Assembly: GCA_029945375.1 (NCBI GenBank)
Contig: CM057065.1
Location: 1,488,001-1,552,000 of the forward strand
From: Agaricus subrufescens
Lineage: Eukaryota; Basidiomycota; Agaricomycetes; Agaricales; Agaricaceae
Direction of reading: 5' to 3'
DNA length: 64,000 bases
Part shown: in pieces, positions 12,412 through 24,269 of the stretch
Layout of the letters: each line of letters begins with the position of its first letter
Position numbering within the stretch: position 1 is the stretch's first letter
Position numbers and translations under genes: made by a program
The notes under the pieces: model-generated
Seen by the model: only the letters and a program-made list of their open reading frames with translations
Told to the model about the DNA's origin: nothing
The model's database searches: none

Positions 12412-12661
12412 AGGTAACATTATAACTACAAGCCCCTGCTTACAACGTCATACACTATTATTAGCACATATAGAGTTACGTAAGTAAAAGACTCATATTA
12501 TCATTATTCTCTATACGATATGCGTGTCCTCTTATTATCCCTCTCGAATACACAGTCTGGAACTGCTCCTGTTTGTGGGACAGTAAGTTTACAAGCTCTT
12601 ATTCAGTGAGCCCAATATGGGCTTCCAATGACTGGTAAATAGTAAAAACTTTAACGGCCAC
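12412..12661. other. Spacer between the two FMO units
   Basis: A 250-bp AT-rich 3' flank of the first FMO. Part of it is similar to sequence after the second copy near 14385-14440. No gene seen. Confidence 0.5.
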
Positions 12662-12668
12662 CCGGATG

Positions 12669-12773
12669 CTAGGGGTGGTTTTGGGAAGGCAGGGACCACA
12701 GCGGTGCGCCTGGGCTTAACGGGAGCAGATGCGATGAAGAGGACGGGGCGGGATACGGGACGAATCTAGCCAT
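12669..12773 (-). pseudogene. Truncated copy of the chromodomain gene's first exon
   Basis: Reads MARFVPYPAP from an ATG at 12773 and ends at a TAG at 12669 after about 34 codons. The parent exon at 10779 begins MARFFPHPGP. The fragment was carried by the FMO duplication. The parent's downstream exons are absent, so it cannot make the full protein. Confidence 0.75.
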
Positions 12774-12849
12774 GGAACAGGGAGAGACCGGGGAAGCCAC
12801 GCCGCAAGACGCAATCCCATTCCCGGCCCGGACTCTCCGCTGCTTGACC

Positions 12850-14358
12850 ATGGCGCAGAAGACAATTGGCATCGTCGGTGCTGGGCCCGCTGGACTCGCT
12901 GCCCTCAAGGCCGTCCTCGACAGCGAGCAGTACAGGGCTGGCAAATGGTCGCCCCTTGTCTTTGAAGCCCGCGAGGAGCTCGGCGGCATCTGGTGAGCAC
13001 CCCGATGTTAATCAGTTTATCAACATTCACCGCCCTCTAGGTTTCCATCGCCTGCGGATGCTGCAGACCCACCTCTCACGCCCCTCTACGACTCTCTCAC
13101 CACGAACCTTCCGCACCCACTCATGGGATATCGTTCCTTCTTGTTCCCCCCAGAAACTCCCCTCTTTCCAAAGGCAGAGATCGTCCATCAATATCTCAAA
13201 GACTTTGCCTCTCATTTCTCTCTACGGCCACACATCAAATTCTCCACGTCTGTCACGTCTGTCAAATACACCCCCGAGCAAAGTCGGCGCTGGCTCGTCG
13301 AAACCTCCACTGGGGACTCGCACCATTTCGACTTGATAATGATTTGCACCGGGCATTACCGCGTTCCTTTATACCCGTCTATTCCAGGAATCTCTGACTG
13401 GCTCCAAGCAAAGAAGGCCTCGCACTCGGCCTATTACCGCCATCCATTACCCATCCACAAGGATAAAACAATCCTAGTAGTAGGAACCGGCCCGTCTGGC
13501 GTTGATCTCGCACAAGATCTCAATGACTACGGGTGCAAGGTTATTTTATCCGGTTCAATATCTGCCTTTTCCTATTCCTTTTCCACTAGCATTCAAAGAC
13601 GTCCACGTCTTGCTTCATTGGGCTCTCTTTCCGAGGGTGTAGCCACATACACTGATGGCACCGTCGATAAAGGCATAGACTATTGTTTCCTCGCAACCGG
13701 GTACGAACTAGACTTCCATCCATTCCTTGAACCCCCTCTTCTCCACTACACCTACCCAGAACCAATCCCACCTCTGCCGTCAGAACTACACAACACACCA
13801 TACAGTCTCTTCCCACTCGCTCAACATCTCTGGCCGCTTCAAAATCAATACCCACCCGAATCCATCACTTTCTTCGGCCTCCTCATAATGCTTGTACCAT
13901 TCCCCGTCTTTGAGATTCAAGCTCGCGCAGTCCTACATGCTTTCAACATCTTCGATTCCGGCATTGAAGATGGCAGTGGTGCTAGAGGTATTGACCTACA
14001 AGCTGAAGCAGTGGATATCGTTACGCGTTGGGAAAAGTTGAAAAGGACATTCAATGATAATGAAAGAGACGTGCTTAAATATTGGCATCGGTTTGAAGAA
14101 GTGGAGCAATTTACTTACAGGGATCACTTAACGAGCTTCATTCAAGATGACCTGTCTCGTGTAGAGGAATGGGAATACGAGGCGTATCGGAAGAAGATCA
14201 TTCTAAGAACTACTTGGGTCAAGATCGAGAAAAGTGGTCAAGCTCATAAATGGTTAAAGGGTGTTGGAAATGGCGGATTAAACGACTGGATAGCCTTTAT
14301 GAAGAAGGTCATAGAATTCGGGGAGGATCCAGAGAACAAAGATAATACAAAGCTCTAA
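12850..14358 (+). CDS. Flavin-containing monooxygenase-like protein, tandem copy 2
   Basis: Close paralogue of 10855-12411. Exon 1 is 12850-12992, intron 12993-13040, exon 2 13041-14358; 486 residues. FAD motif IGIVGAGPAGLAALKAV, NADPH motif VVGTGPSGVDLAQDL and late motif FLATGYELDFHPF are intact. The product ends at NKDNTKL, probably the ancestral C-terminus. The fingerprint region AKKASHSAYYRHP is the same as in copy 1, so the deviation predates the duplication. Differences cluster after the NADPH motif (SISAFSYSF versus STPPFFNSF). Both copies keep full frames, suggesting both are used. Confidence 0.86.
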
Positions 14359-14857
14359 TAGTAAGCAAGATTTAAATTTTCACTCTCCTGTCCCATTTTT
14401 TGACGGTCATTAGTATCAAGTGTAATATTATAACTGTCTTTCAATAACAAAACATCAACGGCCACCCGTCCATTTCCGCTTGACGATACTTTATCCCAGA
14501 GATATTTTCGTGATGAGAATCCTTTCGTCACTGGGACCCGTGTGACTCTTCTCATCCTCTTCTCATCTTCCTTCGAATTTTCCGCATTTAATATAGCCAT
14601 CTCCACCAAGTGATCTATCACATGCACACGAAAAATGTCATCTCGAGTTCTTTTTCCAGCGGCTGGTCCGGTTTTTCCGTTTCACCCAACAGCTGGACAC
14701 TGACTCAATAGATCTCGTTCGATCCCCCTCGGACCGCCCTTGACACTGTGTAACAAGAACCGTGATGCGAAGGATTATCCTCGATGAAACCCTCCATATA
14801 CCCACATATATAACCCCCACAGGCTACCGCGTAACAAAATCTAAAAAAACAAACGCA
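14359..14857. other. Intergenic, GH53 promoter region
   Basis: Holds the 3' flank of the second FMO and the upstream region of the GH53 gene. Minus-strand open frames here have no recognisable features. Confidence 0.45.
14807..14813 (+). promoter_or_regulatory. TATA box of the GH53 gene
   Basis: TATATAA 45 bp upstream of the ATG at 14858, in a CA-rich context; a plausible core promoter. Confidence 0.5.
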
Positions 14858-15819
14858 ATGCGACTCTTCTACCTCTCCCTCTTCTCCCTCCTCACACTCC
14901 TCACACAAATCAAAGCTCTCACATATCGCGGAGCCGATTTCTCCTCTCTCGCAGTTCTCGAAGCTTCAGGTCGCACTTACAAAGACTCTTCTTCCTCCGC
15001 CACAACACCTTTCGAACGTATCCTCAGCAATCACGGAACTAATCTTGCAAGGATACGAATCTGGACAGATCAATCACAGTATAGTTTGAATTATGGTTTA
15101 AGTTTGGCGAAGAGGGCTGTTGCTGCGGGTATGAATATCTTGGTTGATTTGCATTATAGTGATACTTGTGAGTTTGTCTGGTCTTTTGTTTTGTGTGTAT
15201 GCTTGCTGATTTGAGTCTTTAATTAAGGGGCCGATCCGGGACATCAATCTATTCCTTCGGCGTGGCCGACAAGCCTTTCTGGTTTAAATACTCAAATCTT
15301 CACGTACGTCACCCCTCTTTCCCTTCACATACTTATTTCTTATCCTCTAACAGCTATACGCGCGACGTCGTCAACGCATTCGCAAACCAAGGCACACCAA
15401 TCCACATGATCCAAGTACGTCCTCTCCCTCTCCCCGCACCCCCATCCCACCCAACCCCAAAACACAAAGATCGGAAACGAAATAAACGACGGCCTCCTCT
15501 GGCCCACAGGCCAAATCTCCAAATCCGGATTCTCCTCAGCCTCCCAACTCCTGCATTCAGCAGCCAACGGCGTGCGCGCCGCCACCAACGGCTCTTCCGT
15601 CAAAATCATGGTCCATATCTCCAACGGCTGGGATTCCGGTCTGCAAAACTTTTTTTATGATGGTATTTTTATTGCTGGGGAGTTTGCGAAGACGGATTTT
15701 GATTTGATGGGTGTTTCGTTTTATCCGTTTTATGGAAGTCAGGCTACGGTTGCGAGTTTGAAGAGTACGTTGACGGGGTTGGTTAATACTTTTGGGAAAG
15801 TGAGTTTTGGATTTTTTTT

Positions 15820-15867
<48 letters not shown>

Positions 15868-16229
15868 CCTAATTTTTCTTATTTGGAAAGGATATTATGG
15901 TCGTTGAAACGGATTGGCCAGCCGCAGGTTCATGTCCCGGTGTAACCCTCAGCGAAAGATCAATCCCCATTTCGGCTAGTGGACAATCCACATGGATGAA
16001 TGATATCAAGGGCGTTTTGAATGCCTTACCTGGTGGTCATGGTGTTGGTTTCGTTTATTGGGAACCTGGATGGATTGGAAATGCGGGTTTGGGCTCGAGT
16101 TGCAGTGTAAGTTCTTCTTCACCTTGTTTTTTCGCCTCTGGTTGTTGTTGTTGACTGGATTATTAGGATAATTTGTTGGTTGATGGGTCGGGCGTTTCAA
16201 GGTCCAGCATGTCGATGTTTGCTAATTAG
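14858..16229 (+). CDS. Secreted arabinogalactan endo-beta-1,4-galactanase (GH53)
   Basis: GH53 enzymes cut beta-1,4-galactan side chains of pectin outside the cell. Six exons join in frame: 14858-15167, 15228-15303, 15354-15414, 15470-15799, 15891-16106 and 16167-16229. The signal peptide is MRLFYLSLFSLLTLLTQIKA, and the mature protein starts LTYRGADFSSL. Family motifs are NLARIRIWTD, NILVDLHYSDTWADPGHQ, IGNEINDGLLWP (acid/base Glu), VKIMVHISNGWD and VVETDWPA (nucleophile Glu). The C-terminus is GVGFVYWEPGWIGNAGLGSS. Both catalytic glutamates are present. The fourth intron contains a long AT microsatellite. I am confident of the family and of most splice sites. Confidence 0.93.
15824..15865. 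repeat. (AT)21 microsatellite in GH53 intron 4
   Basis: Uninterrupted AT dinucleotides, 42 bp, between the donor after 15799 and the acceptor before 15891. Likely length-variable between strains. Confidence 0.95.
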
Positions 16230-16668
16230 GAAACATGATGTATGCAGTATTTTTTATGAAACAAGATGTGATTATTTCAGTTTAGATTTGCTACACTTGG
16301 CAATGACGACGTGCATGACGACTGCTAAGCCAATGAGACACAAGTCATTAAGATTTTGTCTCCTGACTCTAACATGGTTAAGCCAGAATCATTTCAACCC
16401 CTCGTATTATAATCAATTTATCCTCTTGGGGATCGTTCCTTTGTTCGGTCGTTGAAACACCCGATCGATTACCAGCAGCAACTTGGCCGAATAGATCAGC
16501 AACAGTAGGGGGCAAATGGTTTATGATAGAACGTACAAGATGGGATGATGGCATACAAAACTACAGTACATATCTGTAAATTACAGGCGTAGCAATTTAT
16601 AAAAATTATAAAAGTCTAGCCAAAGTTTATAAACGAGAACAGTAAAGTAGCGATCCAGGCACAAGATC
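16230..16668. other. Intergenic between convergent GH53 and Clp1-like genes
   Basis: The 3' flanks of two genes that point toward each other. AT-rich; no gene seen. Confidence 0.5.
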
Positions 16669-17538
16669 TTAGACTGGCGAAGAGGTATGGATCCGACTAA
16701 GAGTTTCGTGAAGGGTAGCCCATACGCGCTCAATCATCGAGTAAAAGGAGGGATCATCGACGCCAAGTGCAGTAGCATTACCCCATAGACCATGTACAGC
16801 AAGCAAACGTCGCATGAGACTAGAGGTGTCGGGAGCGAGAGACGAAGCCGGCAACAGAACATTCTCAAGCATAGAGATGTTCTTGGTGTACAGGTACGTT
16901 TGGAGGTACGGATACATGGGAGGTGATGGGATCGAGAGGGGAATGACCGGAATCGATGACGAGGATGAGGATCCAGGGAGCTTGGGGAGGTTGGTGCAGT
17001 GGGCCGAGAGCACCAGTTCATGAGTCGGGTACAGGGTTACTTTAGTCCTGGCGGACCTCGAAGGCGTTTTCGGGGAGTATACCGCAAGCATATGGGAAGG
17101 AGGCACGCCCTGAGAACCATCGGTGGCGGTGATTGCCAGCTCCCTGGGAAGAAAACCGGAGCGCTGGGGGGCGCCAAGTAGGCGCACGTCTCGAAGGCCA
17201 GCGAGCAGACTAAGGGACAGAATTAGTCATGTGGGAAGGCGATCAAAACTATATCCATACCTGTCCTTGAAGAGTGGCAGCTTATCGCGGACATATTCGA
17301 CGGGGGTGTCTTGCGAGGCCGGCGCCTTGGGAGAAGGACGAGGCGCCTCTGTGGGCCGGTTGACGAGATTGACGGATAGCGGGGCGCGACGCCGGGAGGC
17401 ACGCATCCGGTGTTTCGTCGCGAGACGGGTGACCAACGGAACAAAGCACTTGCCGCTGCCGGAGGCCTGCCGGGCGTGGCGGCGGTGGGCGGAGGGGCCG
17501 GCGGAGGCTTCGGAGGGGCGCGGGCGCGGGGGGACCAT
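16669..17538 (-). CDS. Clp1-like protein (clampless-type sexual development regulator)
   Basis: Two exons, 17538-17261 and 17209-16669, around a 51-bp intron; about 272 residues. The N-terminus is basic and Arg/Pro-rich. The conserved core begins VEYVRDKLPLFKDS and continues TKVTLYPTHELVLSAHC, NLPKLPGS, IPVIPLSIPSPPMYPYLQTY and LLAVHGLWGNATALGVDD. This pattern matches my memory of basidiomycete Clp1 proteins. In Coprinopsis these are needed for clamp-cell formation downstream of the A mating-type factors. No enzyme motif is visible. A long, partly GC-rich upstream region suits a regulated gene. The name rests on remembered similarity. Confidence 0.6.
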
Positions 17539-19166
17539 GGCTGGGTGGCGGCGGGGGAGATCTGGAGGGCCTAGGGGGTAAGGGGCAGGGCTTTATAGCA
17601 GGCGCACAATGGAGGCCCAGGTGAGAAAAAGAAGGCTGGATTGGGGTGGATTGGTCTTGACCGACTTTAAAAATGCCTTTCTAGGCAGGTGCGCCCACAG
17701 AATTTAGTTTGTGGGCACACCAATCCAACACCAATCCACCCGTTTTTCCCTTTCCGGGCTTGATTGGTATCCGCGCTATTTTTGAACAATGCACCTTTTT
17801 TCCAACCAATCCGTCGCCAGGTTTCCCAGCTCCATCCGGCCTGTCGACCTGTCCCGTCCCCACTGCGGACCCACCAGCACCTCTCCGCGCCCTCAACGTC
17901 CATGTATTTTGGCCGGCTGGCTCTCGCATGATCTCGCCAATCATTTTCGGCGACTTCATCGCTGCCCCATTGTCCATGCAATCACCGTGCGCTTTCGCAT
18001 CCCTCGGCCCGTCGCCGTGCTACAGCCTCCGTGCCCGCATGCCGCTCTGACCCATCACATCGTCCGCTCGAGTCGATGCAGGGAGCGCCACGTGGACCTG
18101 GCAGCGTTCCGCCAATCAGCCGCGGCCCAGCAGCTAATTCGGCCCTCAAGCTTCAGGCTCCGCAGTGCCTGGCCGCGACAAGGCTGGTTGCTACTCATTC
18201 TACAGCACCAGCGCGCATGTTCTACAAAGCTCCATCACCCATTTTTGATAGGCATATACCGACCATCTCCGGACCGGTCGCTTTGAACGTGCTATATCAT
18301 TGGTACTTCCTCAAACAAGTATCAACATCGACTCTTCCATTGTTCATCATTTCGCAAACAGCTCTTGGAACAGCATTAGGCCTTCCTGCTATTCGCCCTC
18401 GTGATGTAGACTGTACTTGCCCGCTCAAAAACCTGCACTATTGAGGGCATTACACTTGCTAATCGTACGTGATCGATCAAAGCACCCCGCTAATCACCTC
18501 ACTTTCATAACTCTCACTAGTGCCCAAATCAATCAACCTAGACTACGATTTTGCCAGACGTTCTGGCTCTACGGTTCCAGCACTTCAGCTGTCATACAAG
18601 GAATACTCGACATCTGACGGCGCTGATGGTAATGAGATACCTCGAAGTTTCCAAACCTCGACCCCAAATTTAGGGTGGTTCTTAATCAACTCCATGTGGA
18701 GTAAAGAAGAAGAAAAAGGTGCGTAATCTTAGTGCTCTCCGAGGACGCTCATGGGAGAAATGACAAATCATATTTCCCAAGCCTGGGTGAAACAACCCCG
18801 ATAAGAGAGTACCAAGTAATGCGCCCTGTACAAGGTCCTTCAACGCCCCAGGCTCGCTTTTATCGTTTCTCCTTTCGGTTCGTCCTGGCCCTTGTCTTTA
18901 CTCCTTATGTTTCGTGTTCCTCTAACGGCCTATGCTGATTAGAAACATATTTCGCAACTTCCAAATATCCGGCTTTGTTCTCTTATTTCATTTCTTGTTT
19001 CCTTTCTACTGTACAGTGGGTATATAAGCCGGGAAAATCCACCCAAGCATCTTGGTGATCCACCACAACATACGTTGTTGCTGAGGTGAGTAGATGACTA
19101 CAGTCCACCGTCGTTTATGCTGACAGTAGTACACCTGCCCAATAAGCTTCTTTGACTTTCTCCAAG
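17539..19166. other. Long intergenic region upstream of Clp1-like and SDR genes
   Basis: About 1.6 kb between divergent starts. 17600-18250 is GC-rich and 18300-19150 more AT-rich. Complementary GGTGGATTGG / CCAATCCACC words at about 17646 and 17730 flank an 80-bp spacer. Open frames at 17789-18286 and 18520-18726 show no known domain. I see no consensus homeodomain operator of the GATG-N9-ACA type. Confidence 0.45.
19021..19027 (+). promoter_or_regulatory. TATA box of the SDR gene
   Basis: TATATAA 140 bp upstream of the ATG at 19167; a likely core promoter with a 5' leader of around 100 nt. Confidence 0.45.
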
Positions 19167-20516
19167 ATGGCTGATGCAAAAACCATTCTGTACGAATTGA
19201 CCGTCCAAAGCATGTTTGACTTGCGAGGTGTGGTGGCCGTTGTGACCGGTGGTGCCTCGGTGAGTCTGACATTTTCCAAAGCGGTGCCATCGAAACTGAC
19301 TTGGGGTGGAACATCCGTAGGGCATTGGCCTTATGATAAGCTCGACGCTGATGGCCAATGGGGCCAAGGTGTACATTGTCGATAAAGTGCAGGAGCGGGT
19401 AGATCGGTAAAGAAGGCTTATTAAGTTCATCGAGTCATTCGCTTACTTTGCTCCTTATTTAGAATCCCGAAACTATACAATGATGGTGCTACACCTCCAA
19501 TGGGTCGCTTGATTGGAATCCAAGCCGATATCAGTCAAAAGGTTCGGATATCAACCCCTCATACACTCTTCCGCACCAAAATCTACATACTAATCAACCA
19601 AACCCTCAACAGTCAGAAGCGACCCGCTTAGCAAACCATATTTCCTCTCTCGAGCCAAACGGGATAACTGTTCTATTCAACAACGCCGGTATATTGACAG
19701 GATCTTTCAAACGTCCCGATGCAAATGCCAATCCTACCGCCCAAGATTTTGTCAAAGCGTTATTCGATGAAGTTCCTGAACAAGTCTTCGAGGACGCGTA
19801 TAAAGTCAATGCTGTCGGACCTTATTGGTTGTCAATTGCGTTTTTGCCGTTGTTGGAGAAATGGAAGTTGTATCAGGAGGCTAATGCGGGTAAGAGGCTG
19901 GAGAATGGAGGGAGGGGGTATGTGCCTTCGATTATTATGACTAGTAGTATGAATGGATGGACAAAGGTATTGTGTTTTTGAGTTTTGCTTTTTGGGATAT
20001 GGGTCTCGCTGACTCTTGTTTTGTGGGCGTTTCGTGAAGGATCTCGCCACTGCAGGATCTTCATTCCCTTACACGTTCTCAAAATCTGCTATTGGACTTG
20101 GCACGGCCGCACTTGCACATGAGTTTTTACCTCTTGGAATTAGAGTGAATGGTATTGCTCCAGGATTTTTTCCTACAGAAGTACGTCGCAACTCTTACTC
20201 CGCTCTTGAAAAAAAAAAAAAAAATTGATGATGGTTTTGCTGTTAGATGAGCGTTCCTGGAGCCTCGAATCCACTAGGGATCGCTAGTGCCGCCGGGAAA
20301 GAGTTTGATTCTATTTCGCCTGTGAATAGGGATGGTGGTACGAGACATGATATGGGGATGCTTGCTTTGTTCTTGATCTCTAATTGGTTCGTCAATGGGG
20401 AGACTGTTTTGATTGATGGTGGCGTAAGTTTTTCTAAAAGTTCCTTTCTGGTATTGTGTCTGCGAAGTGCTAACTCCCAAACTCAGTGTCTGCTCAAATA
20501 TCCGTCTGCGTATTGA
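19167..20516 (+). CDS. Short-chain dehydrogenase/reductase (SDR)
   Basis: Rossmann-fold NAD(P)-dependent oxidoreductase; substrate unknown. Seven exons: 19167-19259, 19321-19406, 19463-19541, 19613-19976, 20040-20180, 20247-20423 and 20487-20516. The cofactor loop is VVTGGASGIG, split by intron 1 after Ser. The structural motif is LFNNAGIL, the catalytic Ser lies in MTSSMNG, and the active site is YTFSK (Tyr-x3-Lys). The C-terminal part includes IRVNGIAPGFFPTE and NWFVNGETVLIDGG. All classical SDR residues are present and the frame is intact. Exons 5-7 are duplicated as a fragment at 23672-30209, so this is the parental copy. Confidence 0.92.
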
Positions 20517-20922
20517 AAGGCAGTTGGAATCGGTATTAGTTTGTACGAGAGATGGATAGGCACGGGTGTTCAACAAACAGACGTAGATTAGTAAATCTGA
20601 GAATTGATGAGGAAAAACTTGTATCAGGGATATAACATTTGCAAGGTTAGTCACGATTGAAAATTCTGGAGCGGTAACGACAGAACATTTGTTGAGAGGA
20701 GAAAGGTGGTAGCTAATCTGTTTGACACAACATAACTTTCGGCTCCATTAGAGACGAAACTTGAGAGCGGGTAACCGCATTTTAGGGTTGGTGCTGTCAA
20801 TAATACACCCTGGGCAGCATCGAATGGACTCTCTTTGTTGACCAGCCATCGTGTCTCATACTATGATGAAAAAACCAATTATACCGCATCTGAGGACGAG
20901 GCTGAGCACATATATGTGAAAG
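20517..20922. other. Intergenic between SDR and F-box copy A
   Basis: The 3' flanks of convergent genes. Similarity to 30210-30430 and then to 35860-36078 supports the larger duplication. No gene seen. Confidence 0.5.
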
Positions 20923-23000
20923 CTAGTGTATCGATGAGGGATGTACATTGTCCTCGTTGCCAGGATGTTTTTTCCAGCGACATGTGACGCACATGTATAC
21001 CTCCTCGTGTTCTTCTACTTGGGTTATACGTTTTGCCACCTGAGTGGCCTTGGAAGTATAGGGGGTCCAACCCAAGAAATTTCCAAAAACTTCGATCGCA
21101 ATTTCAGAACCTTTGGTATCGAATTGTAGATCCCGGTTCGCCCACTGCCATGGACAAATACCGGTGAGTTGGACTCGATTGAACGCCTCGCGATTTTCTC
21201 GGTTGACTGTGGTTGGCGATACACATGGATGTAGACGCTTGCGTCTGACCATCCTAAGGGAAGCATTGTGCAATGTTGTGCTAGAAAGGCGGAATATAGC
21301 GAGGGACGGAAGTGACGATTTGTTCGCCTGATAACGGTCTTGCAAGTCCTGAGGAAGTAAAGAAAAAAATAGGAAGTCCTCACGCCATTCGATCCATCCC
21401 TTTGCGAGGCGGTCAATATCATCAACTTCGAATCTAGCTTCTTCAATATCGGAAGTAAATATAATAGTGAAGAAAGGCTCCAGAGCGGCAATATCTGCCG
21501 CACGCGGTTTCAGCGACGAATCAAGAGTTTCAGTTTGATCCCATTCCTCAGAACTTTACTTCGAACTTACTCCAGTGTTTAAAGAATTGCTGTCCTTTCA
21601 ACCAATGGCGTTGTTTCGTCCGAATTAAAATCTCTTTGACCTTTGGTCGAGCATCTTCCCAATCTATGTATCCTCATTCATGAGAGTATGTGACAGGCAA
21701 AAGAGCAGATCGCACCCTTGTTCGTGATCATGAGCCCTGTATCAAGTCCAAAAAGGTCATCAGGTAGCTGGCCCCCATGTATCTCCCTGACAGTCGACTT
21801 GTCCCATCCTACAATAGCAGGTCCTGATAATGAAACTATACTTTTATGGTCGTAAGTAGCTTACCTATCTCTTCCAATTTCTTGTAAACACTAGTTGGTC
21901 GGATGCCACAGATAGTTCTCAATGAGTACTCCATCTCTTGCAGTTGAGAAACTTACAAGGCCTCCCTCTCAGTCCTCTTCCGGCGCCATTCAACTTGTAT
22001 TCTCCACCAATCAAAACTGTCATCTTCCTGTGATTAAACCGTAGTCAATTCAAACACTTCATCGTACCCCATTCAATTACCTTCCTCAAGCTTTCTCTCT
22101 TCTCCCGTTCACTCTCAGATAACCATGATATATCTCCCTTACTCTCCGCGTCGCCGGTAAACACGAACACGTCCTGTTCTAGGACGAATGAGGGATATCT
22201 CAAATTAGCGGCAACGAAACAACTCACTTGCACGGACGGCAAAGTACTATTCTTCGTCCGAATCGAACTCAAATTCTTCGGGAATAGTAAATCTATGATC
22301 TCGCGTGAAAGTTGGCCTCAACAATAAGGTAGAAAAGCATACTGATTGGAATTCACTAGACAATGATAACATACACGCAGACGCATCATCCAGCAGGTGT
22401 AAGGTCCACTTCGAGTGTGACACATCTATTGCAAGCTCACTTGTCGAAGAAAGCATTGTTTATGATTGAGGCTCACCATGCACTTCTTATAGTACAGAAA
22501 TCGGGTATAATGAATGAGATTCGTGTCTTCAGGACAGCGCGGTGGTGGGTTATACGATTTATACACTTGCTCATACACCTAAACAAGGAAGGTCAGCCAG
22601 GTCGTGAAGACATCATTAGCAGAATCAAGCCCACCTCCTCCCAGATAGACCTGGCAGACTTGTCTATGACAACTCTACGTAAACTTTTGCTTGCCCACGG
22701 CAGGTACAAGAGATCAAGAGGATATAAATGTCGAAATATTTCATAAAGCACATCGATGGGCATCTTGGTCATCAATTTCAGGTATCCGCGTTTGCATCGC
22801 ACATATTTGCTAGACCTAAGCCTAATCACTTGACCTTCTTTGGTCTCCTTGTGTTCTCGACGTGTTTCGAGGGGCTTGGTATCAAGTATTCCTGCGTCAA
22901 AACCCAGATAATGCACCAATTCTTTCGTGAAATCAGAAACACCATCATCATCGGTATTTTCAGACGAAGTCAGCGTGTGGCTACACTCTTCACAGGCCAT
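20923..23000 (-). pseudogene. F-box protein paralogue A, frameshifted
   Basis: The first exon starts MACEECSHTL and carries an F-box, MPIDVLYEIFRHLYPLDLLY. In such proteins the F-box binds Skp1 so that the C-terminal region can present targets to an SCF ubiquitin ligase. Later exons parallel copy B at 36079-38172, ending in EEVYMCVTCRWKKHPG. Near 21549 copy A has one extra base relative to B and D (CATTCCTCAGAAC versus CATTCCTTGAAC), turning VKFKEWDQ into VKF-stop. Unless this base is a sequencing error, the gene cannot make the full protein. Confidence 0.7.
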
Positions 23001-23189
23001 TCCAGATTGATGAAAGACTTCCTTTTGTTGAGCGTTGGTGAAGAGCGTGATGTCAAATGAACCGACTGGGAGCAAGTGGCTCTATGTTGGTGTGCCTCGG
23101 CTCTTCGGCTTCGGGCGAGTGTTGTTTGAACCAAATGGGGGTAGGCGTGTGCCTTAAAGGATCAAGGGTCCGGTTCATCAACTAACCCA

Positions 23190-23670
23190 AGTTTTCTGTT
23201 TTATGAACAAGCATGAAAATGACCACACCTTTCTCTGTAAGCTTTTTCCCTGAGTCAAATCTCAGCAGATCATCGGGTAGTCGACCGCTGTTTATTATCG
23301 TAATACTCGGCTCATCCCATTCTTTTATCACCATAATAAAATCCCATCCTTACGATCGCCACAGCGGCTTACCCATCTCTTTCAGCTTCTCAAAATACTG
23401 GTCTATCAGGTACCACAAATAACCACCAGCGAGTAACTTATCTCATGCAGTTCAAAAACATACGCAACTCATCTCTTGGGCCTTCTTAGCTCTGGACAAT
23501 CATCAAAGCGTCGTTCTTCCCATTTATAAACTTTCATTTCTCCCTGTGATCAGACGAGACGGTCAATTCCAATATTCCATTGAGACCCCTATTCAATCAC
23601 CTGCTTCAACTTGGCTCTCTCTCGCCGCTCAGACAACTGTAATAGCTCTCCCAGATTATCCGTATTGCTA
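23190..23670 (-). pseudogene. Fragment of F-box paralogue C at a duplication edge
   Basis: Collinear with 39060-39534 (for example CCGAGTCAAATCTCAGCAGATCATCGG-like words and the intronic stretch ending ATTATCCGTAT-GCTAG). The similarity stops abruptly near 23668, where SDR intron sequence begins. It has no F-box and cannot encode a protein. Confidence 0.7.
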
Positions 23671-23671
23671 G

Positions 23672-23849
23672 TTTTGATTCAACCTTTGGGATATCGGTTT
23701 TCCTGACCCTTGTTTGTGGGCGTTCTTTAAAAGGATCTCGCCACTGTAGGATCTTCATTTCCCTACTCGTTCTCAAAATCTGCTATTGGACCCGGCACCG
23801 CTGCACTTGCACACGAGTTTCTACCTCTTGGAATCAGAGTGAATGGTAT
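23672..23849 (+). pseudogene. SDR fragment, left part (intron 4 to exon 5)
   Basis: Matches 19992-20151 of the intact SDR: intron 4, then the start of exon 5 with LATVGSSFPYSFSKSAIG-like coding. It ends at GTGAATGGTAT, where the transposon begins. Exons 1-4 are missing, so it is not functional. Confidence 0.85.
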
Positions 23850-24269
23850 CATCAGGAAAGTGGGAGATGGCTAAAAACGTATTTTTTATGCTATATTGTA
23901 CTACATTGTGTACTATTAAGCCAATTTGGCTAATTTGGCCAACCTGGGCCAGTTTTAAACTACCGGTCTGGACGCCCTAATTGGTGATCGCTAATTATAT
24001 ATAAATTATCCATAAATTTGACGCTTACGTGTCATTGGAATGATTAAAACTCAGTTGAATTATCGCACTCGTAGTTCAATTTTATTCAGTATTATTCAGA
24101 GTTATCACTAACTTTGACGTCGTTTATCCTGGGTGTACATTAATTTGATTAATAATATTGACTTATAATTGTTCAATTATTGGAATCAATGAAGCATCAA
24201 TTGTCATTTTGACAAATCACAAGACAAGACTACATAGAGATAGGCAACAAACTAGGGATCAGCAACAAA

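Larger units (their letters stand above)
12662..14400 (+). repeat. Tandem duplication unit, copy 2
   Basis: Direct repeat of 10668-12410, diverged by substitutions and small indels but collinear from the duplicated promoter to past the FMO stop. Confidence 0.85.

Noticed and set aside
17789..18444. GC-rich open frames upstream of the Clp1-like gene
   Set aside because: Arg/Pro/His-rich products without domains; overlapping frames are equally open, as expected from base composition.
23213..23422. Short plus-strand ORF similar to one at 39074-39298
   Set aside because: The similarity is explained by DNA-level duplication of F-box C; the coding strand is the other one.
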